A stretch of 64,000 nucleotides of DNA from Portulaca oleracea (GCA_029582165.1 CM055888.1:34767408-34831407), one strand, 5' to 3'. Shown: positions 22,509-34,554, counted from the first letter of the stretch. The notes: a model not told the origin generated them from the letters alone. Program-made: numbers and translations.

Positions 22509-22538
22509 GTCTAACATTATCAATACATATCGAAATAA

Positions 22539-23201
22539 TTAAGAGAGTAAAGTGGGGGCGGAGATGCTTACAATGCACTGCTCGGATCCTCCCGGAGGAG
22601 GATATGGATAATAAGGGTAGTAGGTGGGGTAGTGGGGGTTTACATAATCCTCCGGCGCTGAAATGTGGCCGGCTACGGAGTAGTGGTAGTAACCCCAATC
22701 GTGCCAGTATTGGTTTTGTTGATGGAAGTAATCCTCGTTCCGTTGAAGATGTGCATGCACATTGTTGACCGTGGATTGTTGGGTACGTAACAAATCTTGC
22801 TGGGTCTCTAGCAAATTGTGTTGACCCTGGAGTAGGGTTCGTTGCTCTCGAAGATCTACTCTCATCTGCTCGAATTGAGAGTTGAGTTGCCCAAGTGAAG
22901 CTTCCCACAGTTTACTCCCGCTTCCACTTGCTTCACCTTGGCTGGCATACTCCTCCTCTTCCTCTTCTTCTCTTCCTTCTTCCTCTTCATCTCCTTCTCC
23001 GAGCACATCCGGGCCACCAACCTTCCGGTCGCCACCATAGTCTTGGCCACACGACCAGTTGTTGGGGTTGGTGATGTCAAGACACTCCTTGGCTCGCTCC
23101 GGAACAAGATAGACTAAAGTTTTGTTCACACCGTACCCGTGCAAGTAAATGATCTGGTCCGGGTCCTTGGCTAGGATGTACATCTTTTACATTCGCACTA
23201 T
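22539..23201 (-). pseudogene. Athila E ORF2, C-terminal part
   Basis: Minus-strand ORF ending at 22,539. It begins, next to the D insertion, with VRMKKMYILAKDPDQIIYLHG and includes NPNNWSCGQDYGGD (matching QRNWSCGQTFGD in C), an acidic tract of Glu, then a Gln/Leu-rich heptad segment (LNSQFEQMRV...LLETQQDLL) predicted to form a coiled coil, and a Tyr/Pro-rich tail. The other half of ORF2 lies beyond D, at 40,733-41,599. The Athila downstream ORF has no established function; I see no signal peptide or membrane span that would support an envelope. Confidence 0.85.
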
Positions 23202-23206
23202 GTCTA

Positions 23207-24154
23207 TGAAGCGTATCGGGATGGGTCCCGATCCCCAAAACCCATGGCTTCCAGTTCTATCCTCACCCCCTCCAATCAACAAGAAGAATTCAACTCCAAG
23301 GTAGGGTGTGGAGTGCATTTAAAGGTGGACCCGAGACCTTGGAGGCATGAATCGATCATCACCGGGTGTGGCATCCACTTCAAATGGGATCCTGGACCAT
23401 GGAGTGGAGCTATGGGTCCTCATCGGGACCTACTTCGGGCCTTTAAAAGGGTTCGGAGTCATTCGGAAAGAATAAGCGGAAAAGGGTCAACGTGGGTTGT
23501 CGGAATCGACGCACCTTCACGCTTTGGGTCATAACTCCTTCAATTTAACTTCGACGGGTCTCAAATTTTGGGAGCTTAAAGTACACACCGAGGGCTTTCC
23601 ATTGCTATCTTATGGGCTTAACACGGAGTCCGGATGAAGAAGTTATGCGCGTTTGAAGTCGGCAGGGAAAAGCTGCCCAGAAGACTGATTCGCCTGAGTC
23701 GTCTCGTGACTCGCTCGAGACACCCTGCTGCCTAGGGACTTCGCGCCCGCGACTCCTAGGGTCGTGCCCGCGACTTCCTTCTGCCCAGACCTACTGCTGC
23801 TGCTGCGTGTTGTTTTTTCCCCCCATTCCTATATATACCCCCTCCCTTGGCATTGTTGAGAAGTTTTTAACATTTGAATATATGCTAGTGCATTTGTAAG
23901 GGTTCTCCCTTAGTTTTCTCTCAAAAATCTTGTTCTTACCTATTCCTTTATGGATGGTGGTGTTAGCTAGTCATTCCTTGTGATTATTTAGTGGATTACC
24001 TTGGATAGTCATTGTGGAGTATTAGGCCTTTGGGTTGTGGATTACCTAGCCACAAGGTCATATCCTTCCTTTATTGTTCAAGTTTTGTTCGATTGTTGCA
24101 TCAAGGTTCCAACTCAAGCTAAAATCATTAACATTCCCACCGCGCCACGCTCCA
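23207..24154 (+). repeat. 5' LTR of D
   Basis: TGAAGCGTATCGGG to CACGCTCCA. Contains a GC-rich module with repeated CGCGCCCGCGACT words (about 23,690-23,790), then a TATA box CTATATATAC (23,829-23,838). By eye it differs from the 3' LTR at a few percent of positions. Confidence 0.93.
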
Positions 24155-24156
24155 TT

Positions 24157-24168
24157 TGGTATCAGAGC
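24157..24168 (+). promoter_or_regulatory. primer binding site of D (initiator tRNA-Met)
   Basis: TGGTATCAGAGC, the standard complement to the 3' end of plant initiator tRNA-Met, two bases after the LTR. Confidence 0.93.
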
Positions 24169-24502
24169 TTTGGTTTTTGTTTTAACTTGAGTTTTTTCAT
24201 TGTTGTGCTAGTAGTGTTCTCTAGTATTGAATTTTGTGGATTGCATGTATATATTGGTGACCCCCATCCCTTGGGCTATCAAAGTGTGTTAGAAAATATT
24301 GTATTGTGTTTGGATTTGTTGGATTTGTAGCTATTTGGTGCATTGAAAAGAAGATGGAAAATAGTGCACGCAAGGTGTTCGATGAAATGTCTGAGTGAGA
24401 AAATCACAAAGAACCCTTAGCCAAACACTAGCCAACTACAAAAGAACCCCCAAACTCCATAAATTATCCCAAACACAATCCGTCCTTCACCCTTCCTTCG
24501 AT

Positions 24503-25090
24503 ATGGATGATGAACATAACTCTGATCGAAAGGAATCAAGCCGACACCGTAGTTCTCAATTTCAAGCTCTCGGGGACCGACTCACCACCACTCTTGACAA
24601 TCGATTCTCCACCATCGAGTGAACTCTTGACAACCTTAAGGTCAAAGTGAACAACCTAGCCCAAGAGTATCAAAGGCAACCCCGAGATGAACATCGTACA
24701 CCCGCACGAAGTCTTATCCGTCCTCCTCCCTCCTACGAGTCGAGTGACGATGATAGAGGCTCCTTTCGATGTCGTCATCGACGAGAAGCGGTTGAGAAGC
24801 CCCCACGAGATAAATTCCTTAATATCGAGGCCTAACTCCCGGAATTCAATGGCTATACCGGCCCCGGTGATTATCGTGAATGGGTCCAAGCCTTGGAGAG
24901 AATCATTGCAACTAAGGAGTATAGTGATGAACGGGCCTTCAAAATTGCGAGATCGAAACTCACTAGTTCCGCATCTTTGTGGTTTGCGACCGTCAGAATG
25001 CAAAGGACTATGGAGGGTCGATCAGAAATCACCTCATGGACAAGACTAAACCGATTGAGGGATCGAGAATTCTTGCCTAACATTTGCAAG
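24503..25090 (+). pseudogene. gag: D gag-like protein
   Basis: One frame from ATG 24,503 with stops near 24,620 and 24,833. The central block LPEFNGYTGPGDYREWVQALERII followed by IARSKLTSSASLWFATV corresponds to the Gypsy capsid core (LP.F.G...P..W...ME..F; LTG.A..WW). An Arg/Ser-rich N-terminus and a basic C-terminus (RLNRLRDREFLPNICKRK) flank it. No zinc knuckle is visible. The frame runs on without a stop into the next region, so the break at 25,090 is only where similarity ends. Confidence 0.75.
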
Positions 25091-26423
25091 CGTAAGGTTA
25101 ACCATGAGGCCAAGTCATCACTTGATGGGCATGGAGAAGTTAAGCAAGCGAAGGTCGATCTCATGCCCAACGAGGGAGTTTCCCTTGGTCCTTGTGAGCC
25201 TATTAATGATGTTGTTGAAGCTTCATGCCAAGAGAAGGATAAGAACATCGACCTTGCCCTTCCTCTTACCCTTGTTGATGAAGCCCAAGAAGAAGCTCCT
25301 TTGGTTTTACCATTGCCACCAACCAAGGAATCAAACATCAATGGAGATGACTCACAATCCCTTCACCTCATGGGCACTCGAACTCTTCTCCATGAGAAGA
25401 ATGAGGTAATTTCAAACTCACCTATGAAGTTCAATGAGTCTTTCTTGGATGTTGGATGTTGCGACATAAAGTCCTTGGGTGAGTCGTGCATGATCTTTGG
25501 GAGACATTGGTTGTTTGATGATGTTTGTTGGCGTGATAAGTTATATGATGAGCATGCGATGTCCACGATTGAAAATTCTCTATGTTTTGGGTGGCATGCT
25601 AAGAATCTTGGTGTTCCTTTGGTGTCTAGTGACAAGTTTGGGTTTGATGGAGCCATGATTCTAGTTCCACCAATGTTTATGGGCTCGTTATTTGTGTCAT
25701 CCCTCAATGGATATTGTTTGAATGTTGGTCGTGGTGACATGAAAGTCTTTGAATGAGTCATACATGTTATTTGGTCGTCATTGGTTGTTCGAGAAGTCTA
25801 TTCGGATGTCGAATATGTCTTTGTTCCTTACACTCTTGATGCTTTCACTACCCCGAGGCCATGTTGATGCTTTTGTGGCCCTCATTTGGTGCTTTCTACA
25901 CCGTGTCCGTCCTTTGCCTTTGAAACCACCGTTAACCCACAAAAACAAAACCTGGGTGGGAAGTGAGTTGAGGAACCTCCTATCGAGCGAAACACAGGGT
26001 GAGTGTGCTCTTGTTGAGAGCAAGCGATCCATAGCTTTGTCTTTACCGGGTGGCAAGCTTAGTGAGGTTGAGCGTTTCCTAACTCCACAAAATGAACCTA
26101 CTTCCATCCCTTGTCCTTCACCCCCAAACCTCTTCACTCATTCCTATTTGTTCAAGAAGGGTGTAGTTCATTGTGTGACCATGATTGGTTTATTGGAGAG
26201 CTCATGCAACGGCTGGCCGAGCCTTGGAGCGAGCCTTCATTTTAACTCCCAAGAGTTGAGAGCAACTCTTTTTCAAGAAGGGGAGTATGAAGCGTATCGG
26301 GATGGGTCCCGATCCCCAAAACCCATGGCTTCCAAGTCTATCCTCACCCCCTCCAAACAACACGAAGAAATCAACTCCAAGGTCGGGTGTGGAGTGCATT
26401 TCAAGGTGGACTCGGGACCGTAG
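25091..26423 (+). pseudogene. D unknown protein region with two GRHWLF motifs
   Basis: The gag frame stays open to 25,756 (ORF 24,893-25,756, 287 aa). It contains DIKSLGESCMIFGRHWLFDD. A second frame, 25,749-26,423, starts with NESYMLFGRHWLFEKS, so the unit is duplicated. GRHWLF resembles the ILLGRPWLF block of Gypsy retropepsin, as in element F here, but no D-[ST]-G active site is present. The second ORF crosses into the 3' LTR at 26,288. These may be remnants of protease kept as a gag extension; function unknown. Confidence 0.55.
26275..26287 (+). promoter_or_regulatory. polypurine tract of D
   Basis: AAGAAGGGGAGTA directly before the 3' LTR start TGAAGCG. Confidence 0.85.
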
Positions 26424-27080
26424 AGGCATGAATCGATCATCACCGGGTGTGGCATCCACTTTAAATGGGACCCCGGACCATGGGAATGGAGCTACGGGTC
26501 CTCATCGGGACCTACTTCGGCCTTTAAAAGGGTTCAGAGTCATTCGAAAAGAATAAGCGGAAAAGGGTCAACGTAGGTTGTCGGAATCGACGCGCCTTCA
26601 CGCTTTGGGTCATAACTCCTTCAATTTAACTTCGATGGGTCTCAAATTTGGGAGCTTAAAGTACACACCGAGAGCTTTCCATCGCTATCTTACGGGTCTA
26701 AAACGGAGTTCAGATGAAGAAGTTATGCGCGTTTGATGTCGGCAGGGAAAAGCTGCCGAGAAGACTGACTCGCCCAAGTCGTCTCGTGACTCGCCCGAGC
26801 CACCCTGCTGCCCAGCGACTTCGCGCCCGCAACTCCTAGGGTCGCGCCCGTGACCTCCTTTTTCCCAGACCTACTGCTGTTGCTGCGCATTGTTTTTTTT
26901 CCGCCCTTCCTATATATACGCCCTCCCTTGGCATTGTTGAGAAGTTTTTGACATTTGAATATATGCTAGTGCATTTGTAAGGGTTCTCCCTTAATTTTCA
27001 CTCAAAAATCTTGTTCTTACCTATTCCTTTATGGATGGTGGTGTTAGCAAGTCATTCCTTGTGATTATTTAGTGGATTAC
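26288..27080 (+). repeat. 3' LTR of D, first part (interrupted by C)
   Basis: Matches 23,207-23,999 of the 5' LTR, with the same TATA box near 26,911. C is inserted at ATTAC; the remaining 155 bp of the LTR is at 40,573-40,727. Confidence 0.93.
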
Positions 27081-28773
27081 TGTTTAGACCTGATTTCGTG
27101 TCTAAATACCGCCTAAATCCTTAAGCTTTTGACTTGTTTCGCAGTTTCTTTAATAACTTTTAATGTGTTTTAGTTACTTTTGTAGTTTCCGAAGGGTTTC
27201 ACTCAAAACGATTCTAAATGGGCCAATTTTTGCACCAATCTTGGGAATCCCGAGATTCCCTAAGATTCCACGAGCCCTAGATGTGTCAAAGGCAGCGGAT
27301 TAGAAGGGACGGTCATGAAGAAAGGCAGCGGAAGCGGAAACAATGGTTGAAGAGCCTCTTGAAGAAAACTGTGGCCGAGAGACACCGTGGCCACGGTCAC
27401 CTTGACCGTAGCCACGGTGTGATTGAGCCATGACCTAAGGAAGAAGCCTTGCAACCGAGATAGACCGTGGTCACGGTCACTCTGACCGTAGCCACGGTGG
27501 GATCCTACGCCAAGGAAGAAGCCGGCGAACTAGACCGTGGCCACGGTCTCCTATGACCGTAGCCACCACGGCGAAGGAGCGAAAAGTTGTCGACCCTGTC
27601 ATCGCCAGTGACCACGATGCTTGGGGACCGTACCCACGGCGGTGCGAAGCTAAGAGGAGAAATCGCCTGCCTTACGCAGGACCGTGGCCACGGTCACCAC
27701 GTGCCGTCCCTGTCCTGCGATTTTGTCTGTTGTGTAAAATGATGAGTTTTGAGTAACAACCTTGATGTAGTTAGGTCATTTTAGAAAGGAAGAGAGAGAG
27801 GGGACAACAATTTTTATCTATCTTTTATGATACTTTAGCACTCTTTATCACATTTCTAAGTCTTGGATTAGGGAGATTTTAGGAAGATCTTTGCTGAGAT
27901 TATTGGTTCTAGTATTGGATTCTCTTGATTATTATTGGAAGTTTGAAGATTATTCTCAACTTGGGAGCATTGGAGCTTGATTATTCTGAAGTTTTCTTCC
28001 TTGTCATCACAATCCCTGAGCATTTCTTAATCTCTCTCTCTAATTTATTGCTTATTTATTAATCTCTGTTTTTTTTGATATTGTTGTTGTTATTGAGTGT
28101 TTATTGTTATCTTGTTTACTCGGTTAAGCATGAATGAAGTTGTTGATGTTATTATCATGATAGTTAGGATGTTTAGTGGTTAGAGCTTTAATGGGTTAGG
28201 GAGACATTAAGGGTGTGAATGGGTGATTAGGTTTGGGTTAGCAATATTAGTGAGTAACTAGTTAGGAAATCAACTTCCTAATCCTATCCTTCCCTCAAGT
28301 GGGATGTAATTGGGTGCGAAAGCATCCCGAATACATCCAACGCTTGTTGGACGGTAGGAATTAGGATAGTTAGTATTCTAGTTCGCGAAAGCGAATAGAA
28401 ACTTACTAGGAAATTCCGTTCTATTAACTTTCCTGGGTCTGTCGATGGATTTTTGGGGAAGTTAATCCGGACTATCCTTGAAAGAGGAAGCCCGATGGGT
28501 ATTTTCTAACGGAATTACCATTTGATTTCCCTTTCTCGTTACTCTCTTGTTCCGAAACCCATTTCCTCATTCCCGTTTGCATCCCAAAAGTCTCCCGACA
28601 CCCATTGTTTCACCTTTTTGGCTAAACATAGTGTGTTTGTGTCGTTTTTACCCTAAATTCTATCATCCTTTCATGATCTAAACCACACCTAGAGTCAACT
28701 TGCTGCAGCTAAGGCCCCTAGCTCCCTGTGGAAGAACGATAAAATCGTGGTCTTACAAACCACGCGAATAACA
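27081..28773 (+). repeat. 5' LTR of C
   Basis: 1,693 bp. The central part (27,370-27,720) is packed with variants of the palindrome ACCGTGGCCACGGT (perfect copies at 27,384, 27,534 and 27,681). The second half is the conserved Athila block with GGGATGTAATTGGGT and cognate words found also in the B and E LTRs. Confidence 0.95.
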
Positions 28774-28776
28774 AAA

Positions 28777-28794
28777 TGGCACCGTTGCCGGGGA
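28777..28794 (+). promoter_or_regulatory. primer binding site of C (tRNA-Asp)
   Basis: TGGCACCGTTGCCGGGGA, 17 of 18 matches to the Athila tRNA-Asp site, three bases after the LTR. Confidence 0.93.
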
Positions 28795-28911
28795 GCAAGC
28801 GCACCTAGCTTAGCTCTTTGTCTTTAGGTTGTTTAAAGATCATTTCACTGCTAGAGATTTTGTTATCCTTGGTTACTGGAAATTTGATTCTTCTGTTTGT
28901 TCCTTTTGTGC

Positions 28912-30333
28912 ATGCAGACTCACTCTCGACGAGGCCAAACTCCTGTAACTCCACCGAACCCGAATCCGAAGAGTATTATTCGACAAGCTAACGCCGGTTC
29001 GAGACGAGCTAGACAACAAAGGGAGCGAAGGACGATCGAAATTCCAATGGCTGACAGAGTGCAAATTCCACCCCGTACCTTAGCATCATATTCCTTACCA
29101 TCGTCGGGTACGGGAGGCGATCCCATCACATTACCAAAATTACCACCGAATACATCGTTCGAGTTCAAGCCATATCTATTGGAAATATTTGAGAACACCC
29201 CGTACCATGGAGGAGAGCATTAAAATCCTATTGACCACATCAACAGATTCGAGCAACGCATCAGCTTCGTACAAATGAATGGAGTTTCCGCCGAATACAT
29301 GAAGCTGAAGTTTTTCCCTCTTACCTTGAAGGGGAAAGCATTATTATGGCTCAATACGTGTCTTCCCGGAACTTATTCAACATGGGATGCCCTTAGCCGC
29401 GACTTTCTTCAAAAATTTTTTCCCAATGATGAGACGTGTCGGTTGAGGCAAGCCATCATGAGCTTCAAGCAAGAGCCCGATGAGTCGTTATTCGAAGCGT
29501 GGGGGAGATTCAAAGGTCTCCAATGGAGGTGTCCACATCATAATCTTGAGGATTGGTTATTATTGCATCACTTCTATTCCGGATTAAGTAGCTCTTTACG
29601 AGAATCCATCGATCATGCCTCGGGGGGCATGTTCCTCAAGAAGACGGCGGAGGAAGCAAACGTATTTCTTCACGAGATATCTCAAAACTCTCCTCATTGG
29701 GGAGGCGGCCGTAGTCCAAGAGATGGTCCTCCTCTAGAAAGCAACCCTACCATTAAATTTCTTATGAATACCGTTCTTGAGATGCAACAAAAGGCAGCTT
29801 TGGAGGAAACCACAAGGCAAGTAAAGGCGACCCAAGAAGTACCTATGCTTATTCCGGATGCCCGAGTCTTGGTATGTGATTTTTGTGGAGGGTCACATTC
29901 TTCGAAGCGATGTGAAGAGTATCAAACCGAGAAAGTCCAAGCCATCTATCCCAACAATAACCTCTCCTATACCAATCAAACCCCCATTCGTCCCCGTGGG
30001 AATTACGCCTACAACCAACAAGCTCCCCTAAACCAAAACCCACCCCCCGGTTTCCCAAATCAAAATCGCCGCCAATACCACCAAAACCACCACCAAAATC
30101 CTCACCAAGGTCAATCTTCCCAAATGCCCAAACCATCACAATAAGAAACCCTTGACCAAACCCTCCAAAAGTTGGCCTTAACTCAAGAGAAGATAGCCTT
30201 ATCTCAAGAAAAGATGGCCTTTGACCGAGAAAAAGACCAAACTTGCATTAAGAACCTCGAGCTACTATTGGCCCAATTGGCACAACAATCTCAACCTATC
30301 CAATCTTTGCCTAGCCAATCCCAACCTAACCCA
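28912..30333 (+). pseudogene. gag: Athila C gag
   Basis: One frame with stops near 29,221 and 30,142. It includes the matrix-like lead (FEFKPYLLEIFENTPYHG), the capsid block YMKLKFFPLTLKGKALLWLN, FKQEPDESLFEAWGRFKGL and the Cys knuckle CDFCGGSHSSKRC (about 29,875-29,913), then an Asn/Gln/Pro-rich tail and a helical segment. A start at or just before 28,912 (MQTHSRRGQTP) is preferred; a TGCATGCAG acceptor-like word precedes it. The frame continues into protease without a shift, as usual for Athila. Confidence 0.92.
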
Positions 30334-31407
30334 AAAGGGCAACTTAATGCGATTACTTTGAGGAGTGGCAAGGAGATTGCTGGACCTAGAATGATGGGAG
30401 AGGAGGTTTTGGGTGACAAAGAAGGTGACGTGGTGGATATCTCGGACGAGGAAGATTTGTTGGAGAAGCGGGAAAGTGAGTTAGTATTAGGTGAGAAAGT
30501 TGAGAGAGCACATGAGGATGAATTGGGAGAGTCTAGTAAAGAACAAGAGGAGATAGAGAAGCCAAGGAAAGGGAAAGGAAAAATGGTGGAAGAAGAACCA
30601 ATCCAGAAGATTGAGAAGCCAAAGCTACCACCGGTCCCTTTTCCCGATCGGTTAGCAAAACCAAAATCTGATGCAAAGTTTTCAAAATTCATTGAGATGC
30701 TCAAGAAGCTTCAAGTGAACATTCCATTTCTTGATGCCATCTCTGAAGTTTTGTCCTTGAAGAAGCATTTGAAGGAGCTTCTCACGAGCAAGAGAAGAAT
30801 TCAAGAGAAATCTACGATCCATTTGACGGTGGATTGTAGTGCAATTATCGATAACAAATCTCCGGAGAAATTAGCCGACCCCGGAAGTTTTTCTATTCCA
30901 TGCACCATTGGTGATATGCGGATTGGTCGTGCCCTTTGTGATCTAGGAGCAAGTCTAAGCGTGATGCCTTATTCGATTTGCAAGAAGTTAAATCTCGACG
31001 ATCTTGCTCCTACAACAATTAATCTTCAATTGGCCGACCGTTCCGTACGAAGACCGTTGGGAATATTGGAAGACATCCCGGTCCAAATGGGGTGATTTTT
31101 AATTCCTTGTGATTTTGTGATTTTGGAGATAGAGGAAGATAACAACATCCCTATTATTTTGGGAAGGCCATTCCTTGCTACGGCGGGAGCCATTATTGAT
31201 GTGAAGAATGGAAGCATGTCGTTGAATGTCGGGAATGAAAGCATAATTTTTCAACTTGAGGGGTCATTAAAAGGTCCTTCATATGGGGACTCATGCTATG
31301 CCATTGATATGATGGAGTTCCTTGTTGATGAGTATATTGAGGACTCCCATCTTCTTGAATCTATTTGCGATGATCCCTTGGGAGCTTGCTTATTAGAGTC
31401 CTTCTAA
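30334..31407 (+). pseudogene. pro: Athila C protease region
   Basis: Follows gag in the same frame from the Athila hallmark AITLRSGKE (about 30,350) through a Glu/Lys-rich spacer (EEDLLEKRESE...KPRKGKGKM), then PDRLAKPKSDAKFSKFIEMLKKL and the active-site segment CDLGASLSVMP. After an in-frame stop near 31,093, IILGRPFLATAGAIIDV closes the fold. Stops at 31,093 and 31,405. The DLGA active site, rather than D[ST]G, is usual for this lineage. Confidence 0.9.
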
Positions 31408-32771
31408 TTTGAGACCGACGGCACCGATATTACTTTCTTCACTAACCTTCTTGACTCTTCACCCATGCATAAGGAGATTATTATTGATGACCCTTATATA
31501 GAGTGTATGGAGATTCAAGATGCGATCTTTAAAGGTATGTCCTCCTCTCAAATTCAATCTTCTACTCCTTTAGAGCTTAAAGCATTACCCCCTTCCCTCC
31601 AATATGCTTTCTTGGATGATAAGAAATCTTATCCTGTCATTGTGAATGAGAATTTAAATGATTTTGAATTGTCTAAGTTGCTTGATTTGCTTAGGAAACA
31701 TAGGGGTGCATTGGGTTATAGGATAGAAGACTTGAAAGGTTTATCCCCTTCCATATGCATGCATTCGATTGATTCGCTAGAAGATGCCAAGCCTACCAGG
31801 CAACCCCAACGCCGTTTAATTCCCAACATGCAAGAAGTGGTTAAAAATAAGGTAGTAAAGTTGCTAGCTGCTGGGATCATCTTCCCCATCGCAAATGGCG
31901 AATGGGTAACCCCGGTTCAGTGTGTGCCCAAGAAGGGTGGATTGACCGTAATTGAAAATGACAAGAAAGAACTAGTTAGTACCCGGACCGTCACCGGTTG
32001 GCGGATGTGTATCGATTACCGCCAATTAAACAAAGTAACAAAGAAGGACCATTTCCCCCTTCCCTTTATAGACCAGATGTTAGAACGGTTGGCAGGTCAT
32101 TCGCATTTTTGCTTTTTGGATGGGTACTCGGGTTTCTTTCAAATTCCAATCCACCCCTCACATCAAGAAAAAACCAACTTAACTTGCCCTATGGGACATT
32201 TGCTTATCGTCGCATGCCATTTGGTTTATGTAATGCCCCTGGGACTTTTCAACGTTGTATGATGGCTATTTTTAGTGATTTTATTGAACAATGCATGGAA
32301 GTCTTTATGGATGATTTTTCTGCGTACGGTAATTCTTTCGATGACTGTTTGCTAATTTTGGAGAAAGTGTTAACTCGTTGTGAGGAAGTGGATCTAGTTC
32401 TGAATTGGGAGAAATGCCACTTCATGGTGGAACAAGGTATCGTTCTGGGTCATTTAATTTCTTCTAAGGGCATCGAAGTAGATAAGGCCAAAGTTGAGGT
32501 TATAGAGCGCCTACCACCCCCAGTTTCCGTTAAGGGGGTGCGTAGTTTCCTTGGCCGTGCCGGCTTTTATCGCCGGTTCGTCAAAGATTTTTCAAAAATT
32601 GCTCGACCTCTAACTGACCTCTTGTGCAATGACGCCCCTTTCATTTTCACTGATGAGTGCCTTGAGTCGTTTTATAGGTTGAAGCAGGCTTTGATTTCCG
32701 CTCCGGTAGTTCAACCTCCGGATTGGACGCTACCCATTGAGATTATGGCCGACGCGAGCGACTTCGCTTGA
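31408..32771 (+). pseudogene. pol: Athila C reverse transcriptase
   Basis: Runs from the linker (DDPYIECMEIQDAIF, SLQYAFLDDKKSYPVIV) through RT blocks: WRMCIDYRQLNKVTKKDHFPLPFIDQML, FLDGYSGFFQIPIHP, then a frameshift near 32,170, then RRMPFGLCNAPGTFQRCM and the catalytic box FMDD (32,304-32,315), the Athila form of YxDD. The thumb ends with VRSFLGRAGFYRRFVKDFSKIARPL. One frameshift interrupts it. Confidence 0.93.
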
Positions 32772-33110
32772 TAGCCAAGGGTCATCTATTACACAAGCCA
32801 TGCGCTTGATAGCGCCCAAAGGAACTACACTACCACGGAAACTGAGCTTTTGGCGATCGTTTTTGCACTCAACAAATTCCGGCAATACCTTATGTTCTCT
32901 AAGGTGGTAGTTTACACGGATCATGCCGCTATCAAATACTTGATGGGAAAGAAGGAGACAAAATCGAGACTTATACGGTGGGTCTTGCTTATGCAAGAAT
33001 TTGATTTGGAAATCCGCGATAAGGCGGGCACAAAGAATGTCGTTGCCGATCACCTTTCGAGGATTCTTGTTGACTCGAAAGACACCCAACCGATTGTAGA
33101 CGCTTTCCCG
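32772..33110 (+). pseudogene. pol: Athila C RNase H
   Basis: Same frame as the second RT half. After MADASDFA two adjacent stops and an apparent deletion remove the VGAVLGQ strand; then [39 protein letters not shown] and [11 protein letters not shown] follow. The catalytic Asp in ADASD, Glu in TETELLA and Asp in YTDHAA are present. Confidence 0.88.
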
Positions 33111-34429
33111 GACGAGCGACTCTTGGCTATCAACTCGCATCCTTGGTATTCAGATATTGTGAATTATTTGGCGAGCGAAGTGATCCCTCAACACTTGAAC
33201 CATCATCAAAGGAAGAAATTCCTCCACGACATGAAGCATTACTTTTGGGATGATCCTTTCCTTTTTCGTCTTGGAAATGACGGGATGTACCGGCGGTGTA
33301 TTCCCGAGAGTGAAGTGCAATCTATTTTGACCCATTGTCATGAATTTCCGGTGGGAGGTCACGGTGGCCCCCAAAAGACGGCGGCAAGGGTTTTGCAAAC
33401 TGGCTATTGGTGGCCGACTCTTTTTCGTGACGCCCATCTGCATGTCAAGCAATGTGACAAGTGTCAAAGGTCCGGTACCATCTTCCGGAAGAATGAAGCG
33501 TCGTTGAACTATATTCTCGAGGTGGAGGCTTTCGATGTATGGGGATTGGACTTCATGGGTCCTTTCCCATCGTCAAGGGGTTTCCAACACATCCTAGTGG
33601 CGGTAGACTTTGTCACAAAATGGGTCCGGCCATACCATGTGTAAGATGTGATGGGAAATCCGTTTCAAAATTCTTGAAGAAGACCCTGTTCCCAAGATTT
33701 GGCATTCCACGGGTCACCATTACTAACAACGGTTCAAATTTCATCGAAAAGAGATTCGAGTCTCTCTTAGAGAAGTACGGCATCAAGCATAAGAAGGGAC
33801 TTCCTTACCATCCACAAACATAAGGTCAAGTGGAAATCTCAAACCGTGCCATCAAGGAGATCTTAGAGAAGGCGGTTAACTCTTCAAGGAAAGATTGGGC
33901 AGAAAAATTGGATGAAGTTTTGTGGGCATACCGCATCGCTTTCAAGACACCGATTGGCACTACTCCTTACCGTCTTGTCTACGGGAAGGCATGTCACTTC
34001 CCCGTAGAACTTGAGCACAAAACCATGTGGGCAATTAAGAAGTTGAACTTCGATCTCAAGGCGGCTGGAGGTAGTCGGTTATTTCAATTAGAAGAACTTG
34101 AGGAGTTGAGGCGTCATGCATATGAAAACAACAAGATCTACAAGGAAAGAACGAAGGCATGGCATGACAAGAGGTTGAACCGACGTGAGTTTGTGGTAGC
34201 CGATAGGGTTCTCATTTTCAATTCAAAGCTGAAGTTGTTCTCTGGGAAATTGAGATCACGGTGGTCAGGACCATTCAAAATAGTGAGAATTCTTTCCGCC
34301 GGAGTAGTTGAGTTGAAAGATGCCCAAGGGAAGTGTTTCAAAGCAAACTCATCGAAACTCAAACCATACATCATGGGCGAGGAATATGTCGGGACAGTTG
34401 TGACATACCTCGCGGATTTTGGAAATTGA
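33111..34429 (+). pseudogene. pol: Athila C integrase
   Basis: N-terminal zinc region with His (THCHEF...GGHGG) and CDKCQRSG; catalytic core with WGLDFMGPF (first Asp). After a frameshift near 33,630 comes VTITNNGSNF, where the second catalytic Asp is Asn, then [22 protein letters not shown] (catalytic Glu). The C-terminal part ([37 protein letters not shown]) ends ADFGN at 34,429. One frameshift, one stop and the Asp-to-Asn change make it inactive. No chromodomain. Confidence 0.92.
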
Positions 34430-34554
34430 AAAGCATTGGAAAAGGTCGAGCTAGGACCTACAAAACAAGCACCCGGGAGAGGTATGAACTACTTCCCCTC
34501 TTTTACTTCCCCTCTTTTACTCAAAGTTGGTCCCAGTTTAGCCAAGCCGAAGAC

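Larger units (their letters stand above)
20468..22538 (-). other. E 3' untranslated region with conserved stem-loop and internal PPT-like tracts
   Basis: No ORF with recognisable homology. It matches the C 3' region in order: a GTGCATACGCTAAATACAC stem-loop (20,550-20,570), a region with CACGAGACC and GCTACAAACC words, two short blocks corresponding to C 37,700-38,400, an internal hairpin plus 13-G tract (21,780-21,822) and a post-ORF2 purine tract (22,495-22,508). Confidence 0.7.

Noticed and set aside
22539..23183. A 214-residue minus-strand ORF that could pass for a host gene
   Set aside because: It is collinear with the C-terminal half of Athila ORF2 in C (NWSCGQ, acidic tract, coiled coil) and its N-terminal half lies beyond D.
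24656..25341. Long minus-strand ORFs opposite D (115 and 156 residues)
   Set aside because: They are shadows of the plus-strand gag frame, without recognisable domains.
27370..27720. CRISPR-like or satellite array of repeated ACCGTGGCCACGGT words
   Set aside because: Spacing is irregular, the words are palindromic and vary, both LTRs of C have them, and the context is a plant retrotransposon.
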